A stretch of 64,000 nt of DNA from Brevibacillus migulae (GTDB lineage: Bacteria > Bacillota > Bacilli > Brevibacillales > Brevibacillaceae), in contig NZ_SDKD01000019.1 in the NCBI RefSeq assembly GCF_004521915.1, positions 16,089 to 80,088 on the forward strand. Direction: 5' to 3'. The notes beneath the pieces are model-generated. The model made no database searches and was not told where the DNA came from. It saw only the letters and a program-made list of their open reading frames with translations. The position numbers were made by a program, and so were the translations under genes. Positions 59,901 through 64,000 of the stretch are shown here, one piece after another (position 1 is the first letter of the stretch; each line of letters opens with the position of its first letter).

Positions 59901-60631
59901 GCGCTTTCTACCTCCTGTACAACATTTTCCCCGTCAGCCTGCTGTTTTCCTTTCTCAGGCAAAAAATATCCGACTAAAAATGCGAGCAGGCCCGCGGCAA
60001 GGAGATGCAGCCCGGTTGGCAGGACGAGCACCAGACCGGTAGCAACTGCTCCGCTCAGCAAAAAGACCAAAATCCGCAACGGTGAAAAAAGCTGATAGTA
60101 GGCCAATGCCAGAAACATCGCGGTAAAGCTGAAGCCAAGGCCGAGCGCTTCTGGATCAGGAATCCATTGACCGGCAGCAGTGCCCAACAGTGTCCCGCCG
60201 CACCAGGCGACATAGAGAGAGAGGCTGACGGCGACAATGTAAGACAGATCGCTAGGATGATTGCGAAACCGATTGAGCGTGATCGCATATTGTTCATCGG
60301 TTAGAAAAAAGGCCATGATATTGACCTGCAGCGGACTGAACGATTGATACTGCGGAGCCATGGAAAGCCCCATCAGAAAGTGCCGCGAGTTCAACAAAAA
60401 GGTCGCGAGAATAATGGCGAACAGATTGGCTTGATCTGCGAGCATGGACAGGGCGGTGAATTGGGCAGAGCCGGCATAGACGATCAGTGACATCGCCAGG
60501 CTTTCCCAGACGGTTAACCCGGTTTGCATGGACAATAGGCCAAAAATAGCGCCAAATAGGATGATGCTGACCGATATGGGTAAAGCGTCGATCACGCCTT
60601 GACGAAATGAATGCCGTGATTGCTTGTTCAT
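59897..60631 (-). CDS. azlC: AzlC-like branched-chain amino acid exporter large subunit
   Basis: 244 residues with about seven membrane segments. GVIDALPISVSIILFGAIFGLLS, YAGSAQFTALSML, LLNSRHFLMGLSMAPQY and FFLTDEQYAITLNRF are the AzlC signatures. Exports branched-chain amino acids or analogues together with AzlD. The start overlaps the stop of the MocR gene by 4 bases, and its stop overlaps azlD, so the three genes form a tightly coupled operon. Confidence 0.95.
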   Translation of the reverse strand: MNKQSRHSFRQGVIDALPISVSIILFGAIFGLLSMQTGLTVWESLAMSLIVYAGSAQFTALSMLADQANLFAIILATFLLNSRHFLMGLSMAPQYQSFSPLQVNIMAFFLTDEQYAITLNRFRNHPSDLSYIVAVSLSLYVAWCGGTLLGTAAGQWIPDPEALGLGFSFTAMFLALAYYQLFSPLRILVFLLSGAVATGLVLVLPTGLHLLAAGLLAFLVGYFLPEKGKQQADGENVVQEVESA

Positions 60632-62049
60632 GAGGAAAGCTCCTTTCGTAAAACCTCGGTAAGAATCGCCATGCCTTTTTCAATTTGCTCGATAGGCTCA
60701 TGGGTAAAGCAGAGCCGGATATAGCGCTGGTCTGTTTCCCGCAGCAGGAACATATCGCCACACGTGATCGATACCCCATGCTCACGACAAGCAAGCATCA
60801 GGGCGCGGGCATTGATTTTTTCGGGCAGAGAAACCCAATGGTAAAAACCGCCGGACGGCTTGCGGTACGTACACCCAAGCGAGGTCCACTTTTCCAATTC
60901 GCTTTCCATCATTTTTGCCTGTGAAAGGTAAAGGCTTCGCGCATGCTGCAGATGGGGGGCAAGTGCGCCTGCTTGCAGAAACGATGCTAATGCAGATTGC
61001 CCCAGTGTATTCGTCGTGATGGAAAGTTCCTTTAAACGCGTCAACAGGCTGATGATGGGACGAGGAGCGGCAATCCAACCAACACGAAGGCCGGGGAGCA
61101 GCAGCTTGGAAAAGGTGTTGATGTAGATGACATGTCCAGTGTGATCCAGCTCGAGTAGGGATGGAGGCGGTTCGTGCTCGCGATGCAGATGGCGATAAGC
61201 ATCATCCTCGACAATCGGAATCTGATGCTTCTCACTCAACGCTAACAGCTGCTTTCTGCGTGCCAATGAGAGAGTTACCCCGGTCGGATTGTGAAAAGTG
61301 GGGACGGTGTAGAGAAAGCGTGGCCGATAGCGAGCCAGCACGGAATCCAGAATATCGACATCCATGCCATGCTCATCGATGGGAATCGGTATCACGCGCA
61401 TGCCCAATGACTGAAACAGCTGCAAGGAACCGAAATAGGTCGGCATTTCCGTTACCACGGCATCCCCTGGCTTGGCAAGCAGTCTGGCGATCGTATAGAG
61501 TGCTTCCTGTGAGCCGCTTGTGATGAGGATTTGCTCGGGGGAAGCGATGTTATCCATGTTCATCCAGCGGACAATTTGTTCGCGCAACGTCGGCAGTCCT
61601 TGTACGGAAGTAAACGAAAACACATCGAGCTGGCGGGCAGCAGACTGCAGGTGCTCCAGAAAGCCTGAGGAATGGAGGGTATGCGTTCCACCGGTCCCAT
61701 GGGCAAGATTGATCGAATCCGGACGGGCAACCGAGACGGCTAACAGGTCTGCCATGTGCGAAGGATAGGCGAGCACGCTGTCCATTTGCTGCAGACTTTG
61801 CCAGTCGATCCTGGGCAAGGATGTAGCGGGAGGAAGAGGCAGCACGTAACGGCCGCTGCCAACACGTCCGGCGATAAAGCCTTCCGCTTCCAGCTCGCTG
61901 TAGGCTCTGACGATGGTATTGCGGCTTACTCCCATTTCCTCGGCAAGCTTTCGCTCAGGCGGCATTTGGGAGCCAATCGGACGTTCGCCACTTAATATTT
62001 GATAGCGTAATTGTTGATATACTTTGTGGTAAATCGGTTTCCTCCCCAT
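60628..62049 (-). CDS. MocR/PdxR-type transcription factor (GntR winged helix fused to an aminotransferase-like domain)
   Basis: 473 residues. GntR winged helix at residues 1-75 (YQQLRYQILSGERPIGSQMPPERKLAEEMGVSRNTIVRAYSELEAEGFI), then a class I aminotransferase fold: TSGSQEALYTIARLL, NPTGVTLSLARRKQL, VEDDAYRH, and the PLP Lys in INTFSKLLLPGLRVGW. First gene of the azlCD operon, so it probably senses an amino acid or PLP adduct and controls the exporter, the role AzlB plays in B. subtilis. The ATG at 62049 follows AGAGGCG. Confidence 0.93.
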   Translation of the reverse strand: MGRKPIYHKVYQQLRYQILSGERPIGSQMPPERKLAEEMGVSRNTIVRAYSELEAEGFIAGRVGSGRYVLPLPPATSLPRIDWQSLQQMDSVLAYPSHMADLLAVSVARPDSINLAHGTGGTHTLHSSGFLEHLQSAARQLDVFSFTSVQGLPTLREQIVRWMNMDNIASPEQILITSGSQEALYTIARLLAKPGDAVVTEMPTYFGSLQLFQSLGMRVIPIPIDEHGMDVDILDSVLARYRPRFLYTVPTFHNPTGVTLSLARRKQLLALSEKHQIPIVEDDAYRHLHREHEPPPSLLELDHTGHVIYINTFSKLLLPGLRVGWIAAPRPIISLLTRLKELSITTNTLGQSALASFLQAGALAPHLQHARSLYLSQAKMMESELEKWTSLGCTYRKPSGGFYHWVSLPEKINARALMLACREHGVSITCGDMFLLRETDQRYIRLCFTHEPIEQIEKGMAILTEVLRKELSS

Positions 62050-62074
62050 CGTATCGCCTCTTTGTGCATATATA

Positions 62075-62092
62075 TTTCTATACACTATACGA
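62075..62092. promoter_or_regulatory. Possible MocR direct-repeat operator
   Basis: On the minus strand GTATAG-T-GTATAG, a direct repeat overlapping the presumed -10 region 26-43 bases before the mocR start. MocR regulators typically bind direct repeats; this pair is short, so the call is tentative. Confidence 0.4.
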
Positions 62093-62128
62093 TTGACGGA
62101 ACATTTTTAAAAGAGCCAATTTGCCGTC

Positions 62129-62175
62129 AAAAAAAAGCCAGCGGCTGGTTCATGTAGGGAGAACCAGCCGCTGGC
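62129..62175 (-). terminator. Terminator of the DUF4855 gene
   Basis: On the minus strand GCCAGCGGCTGGTT / AACCAGCCGCTGGC (14 bases, perfect) followed by TTTTTTTTGA. Confidence 0.9.
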
Positions 62176-62176
62176 A

Positions 62177-63232
62177 TCATGGCGATACATTTTTCGGGTA
62201 CCTGCCATTTAAAAATGAAAAGATTTGATCATAAAGCGGGTCATTGTTTTGATAAAGGCTGATGATGGCTTGCTTCCTGCCGTTTTTGCCGAGGTACCAG
62301 CCGCCCGTATACCAGCCCAAGGGGGATTCCAGCATGTATGGACCAAAGTACTGTCCAGCAGCTTCATGCCCACCGGTAGCGCCCAGATTCATGTATTCGA
62401 TGAAACGCGCCCGCTTAGCTTCATCGTACGTAACCCCTAAGTCCATTTCCATTTCAAACCCCTGGCCGTTGGCGTAAGCCTCAGCGGCCGCCGTCTGAAG
62501 CTTCCTTTCCGGATTGAAATAATAATTCGGCTGCAGCAGAGCCAGGTCAAATCCAAGCTGTGCCCATTCCTCACGGGCATTCGCCAGCTGGTACGGAATC
62601 CACAGGGACCGATATCGTCTGCCGCCGAAGCTCAGCCGATGGATCGCCCGGTTCACCGATCGGATCAGCAGCCGGTCATCATATTTCGGGCCTTGGTAAT
62701 ATATGCTTTCCTGTAGCCAATAAAAGCCTTGCAGGCATAAACGGTGTTCATAGGGAGTTTCCCGCCATCTTGCAAGGAACGATTGCATCCAATCCAAAAC
62801 GGCGTCCAGCCGGAGCGCGTCATCGGGGAAGACCGAGGGATTGGGATAGGGGAGAGCAATCCAGACATTGGCGCGAGGATATGGAACGGCAGCGACTGCT
62901 TGATAAAGGGCATCCAGATTGCGGTCGCAGGCGAACAGCTCTGCTGTGTACCGTTCCCAATCCGAACGGGTAGCCGGTGCCGTTTCACTTCTCGTCAAAT
63001 ATTTCCCATCACCGCGCTCATCGAGGATGCCCAAAGCAAGAAATAAAAAATCGGTCCACATCTGCCCATCGAACCGTCCGGTGCTTCGGTCGATATGCGC
63101 GAGCAAGGGAATAAATTCATGGGGCTCCCAAAACTGGTACTGGGGGGCTGCATCGGGGTTCAGGCTATAGCCCGTGTAGGCCAGAAATAATTGATCGACA
63201 CCGCTCTTCGCGATTGAAGGATAAGGGCTCAA
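62177..63232 (-). CDS. DUF4855 domain protein
   Basis: 351 residues from a TTG start (GGGAGAC upstream). DUF4855 features: DQLFLAYTGYSLNPDA, WTDFLFLALGILDERGDGKYLT, NVWIALPYPNPSVFP, GFYWLQESIYYQGPKYDDRLLI and NYYFNPERK. This family is predicted to adopt a glycosidase-like TIM-barrel fold; activity unknown. No signal peptide in this reading. Monocistronic with a strong terminator; upstream lies repeat A copy 3. Confidence 0.85.
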   Translation of the reverse strand: MSPYPSIAKSGVDQLFLAYTGYSLNPDAAPQYQFWEPHEFIPLLAHIDRSTGRFDGQMWTDFLFLALGILDERGDGKYLTRSETAPATRSDWERYTAELFACDRNLDALYQAVAAVPYPRANVWIALPYPNPSVFPDDALRLDAVLDWMQSFLARWRETPYEHRLCLQGFYWLQESIYYQGPKYDDRLLIRSVNRAIHRLSFGGRRYRSLWIPYQLANAREEWAQLGFDLALLQPNYYFNPERKLQTAAAEAYANGQGFEMEMDLGVTYDEAKRARFIEYMNLGATGGHEAAGQYFGPYMLESPLGWYTGGWYLGKNGRKQAIISLYQNNDPLYDQIFSFLNGRYPKNVSP

Positions 63233-63372
63233 AAGTCTCCCACCACTTTTCGTCCGGAAATGTCATTCATACACTGCTACCATCTATGTCGAGACGATGG
63301 TCATTATGAATGCGTCATTTCCAAGCAAGCGTCTCGGGTTTCCCTTTTTTTCTGATAAGGCTTCGATAGAAG

Positions 63373-63586
63373 CTGTGGTGGGGGGAGCATGTTTCGAAAC
63401 TCCGCTTCATTCTACACCCCGCTGTGGGTGGGGACTGTCCGCTCCGCAGCAAATCGCGGGGGAGTGCAAAAAGTGGTATCGCTTCGGAGCTTAGCCAAGT
63501 TTGCCCCCCTTTACCCGCGATTTCCTGCTCCGCTGGGGCGGGTTCCGCAGGCGCTCCGTTTCGGAACATGCTCCCCAGCGTAGTAG
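63373..63586 (+). repeat. Long palindromic repeat A, copy 3
   Basis: 214 bp. Outer arms GAGCATGTTTCGAAAC (63386) and GTTTCGGAACATGCTC (63558) pair at all 16 positions, one being a wobble. Inner arms AAATCGCGGG (63451) and CCCGCGATTT (63514). It lies upstream of the minus-strand DUF4855 gene, a different gene arrangement from copies 1 and 2. Confidence 0.85.
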
Positions 63587-63682
63587 ATGAATTTCTTTTT
63601 GAAAGCATTACACCGGAAGTAGGAAAAACCATATTTTTCAAGAAGCTTCCATGCTTTGGCTTACATTATTCAGAAACCCCAC

Positions 63683-63918
63683 GAGGAAGGGAAGAACGGG
63701 ACGGGGCGGAGTCTTTGTCACACCTTCCAAGGTGGAGCTTGCAAAAACGGGACACGCTTGTTGCGCAACCTCTACGTATGAATACGCTTCCTCGAAATTT
63801 TTGCGCGACGTCCCGTTTTTGCAAGCGGAACCGGACAGTAATCACTCCCTTGTGGGTGTGGCAAGAACGCAGCACCGCCCGTTCTTCCCTTCCCCCACCA
63901 CTATGTTTGCACAAACAA
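63683..63918 (+). repeat. Long palindromic repeat B, copy 3
   Basis: 219 bp plus tail TATGTTTGCACAAAC. Inner arms GCTTGCAAAAACGGGAC (63737) and GTCCCGTTTTTGCAAGC (63810) form a perfect 17-base stem. Outer arms GGAAGGGAAGAACGGG and CCGCCCGTTCTTCCCTTCC. Small hairpin CACCTT-CC-AAGGTG. Starts 96 bases after repeat A copy 3. Confidence 0.85.
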
Positions 63919-63922
63919 AACA

Positions 63923-63953
63923 AAAAGGCTCCGCCAAAAGCTTAGCGAAGCCA
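63923..63953 (-). terminator. Terminator of the gene entering from the right edge
   Basis: On the minus strand GGCTTCGC / GCGGAGCC with loop TAAGCTTTTG, followed by TTTTTGTTTTG. The stem resembles the terminal hairpin of repeat C. Confidence 0.65.
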
Positions 63954-63959
63954 TTTGTT

Positions 63960-64000
63960 TTACAAATCACGCAGATCCTGCGCAGATATCCCTTGCTCCA
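63960..64000 (-). CDS. C-terminal end of a gene on the minus strand (partial)
   Basis: One minus-strand frame is open from the window edge and ends with ISAQDLRDL and a TAA at 63960-63962, seven bases before a terminator. Thirteen codons are too few to identify a family; the hairpin right after the stop is the main support. Confidence 0.4.
   Translation of the reverse strand, partial: EQGISAQDLRDL

Overview
The window reads as a chromosomal stretch of a low-to-mid GC, endospore-former-type Firmicute. The family is probably Paenibacillaceae and the gene content and codon use look Brevibacillus-like. This rests on the gene set (Pyc, YhaM, YtnP-like lactonase, YfnC/Fsr-like transporter, MocR-AzlCD, NasDE-type nitrite reductase, SLH surface proteins, LCP protein), strong AGGAGG ribosome binding sites, frequent GTG/TTG starts, and sites resembling Bacillus FapR, FadR, Fnr, CcpA and ECF-sigma sequences. 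Genus is an inference; no rRNA is present. No tRNA, prophage, transposase gene or CRISPR array was seen. Layout: 1-10.8 kb carries a partial gene, pyruvate carboxylase, a gamma-glutamylcyclotransferase-like protein, thiol peroxidase, an LD-carboxypeptidase-like protein, an RluD-type pseudouridine synthase, and then a homogentisate (tyrosine/phenylalanine) catabolic operon behind a cre-like site and an unidentified structured leader. 10.8-16.7 kb holds small membrane or envelope genes (lipoprotein, PspC, DUF2062, DedA, DUF1232), a second methionine aminopeptidase and YhaM. 16.8-18.7 kb has two SLH proteins, one truncated and one with long tandem repeats. 18.9-26.8 kb has a winged-helix-like/coiled-coil pair, a SEC-C protein, an Fsr-like exporter, a 45-residue small protein, an LCP cell-wall protein and small unknowns. 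26.8-30.3 kb has a hydroxyacid dehydrogenase divergent from a FadR-boxed dienoyl-CoA-reductase-like enzyme and a broken GNAT gene. 30.3-34.6 kb is one very large pseudokinase/ATPase-like/GAF/GGDEF protein. 35-41.4 kb has a lactonase, FabH with a FapR box, an MFS transporter, an SGNH hydrolase and an ABC transporter. 41.4-45.1 kb has an ECF sigma/anti-sigma pair with an autoregulatory-type promoter and an XPB-like helicase. 45.2-48.4 kb has a candidate small RNA and nirBD, nirD being frameshifted. 48.5-56.6 kb has a CNNM/CBS protein, an ArAE transporter, TerB-like, subtilase, SurE, ThpR and several unknowns. 57.3-63.2 kb has a TipAS-type MerR regulator, CheW, a methyltransferase, mocR-azlC-azlD and a DUF4855 protein. 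The most unusual structure is non-coding. Three loci (11.85-12.41, 56.72-57.31 and 63.37-63.92 kb) each carry the same pair of long imperfect palindromes, called A and B here, about 215 and 220 bp. They always occur in the order A then B and in the same orientation, with unrelated spacers between them. Base changes between copies are compensated across the stems, including G-U-compatible changes, so folding appears to be what is conserved rather than a protein. A second, shorter dispersed repeat (C) at 7.9, 13.65 and 25.7 kb ends in a terminator-like hairpin.
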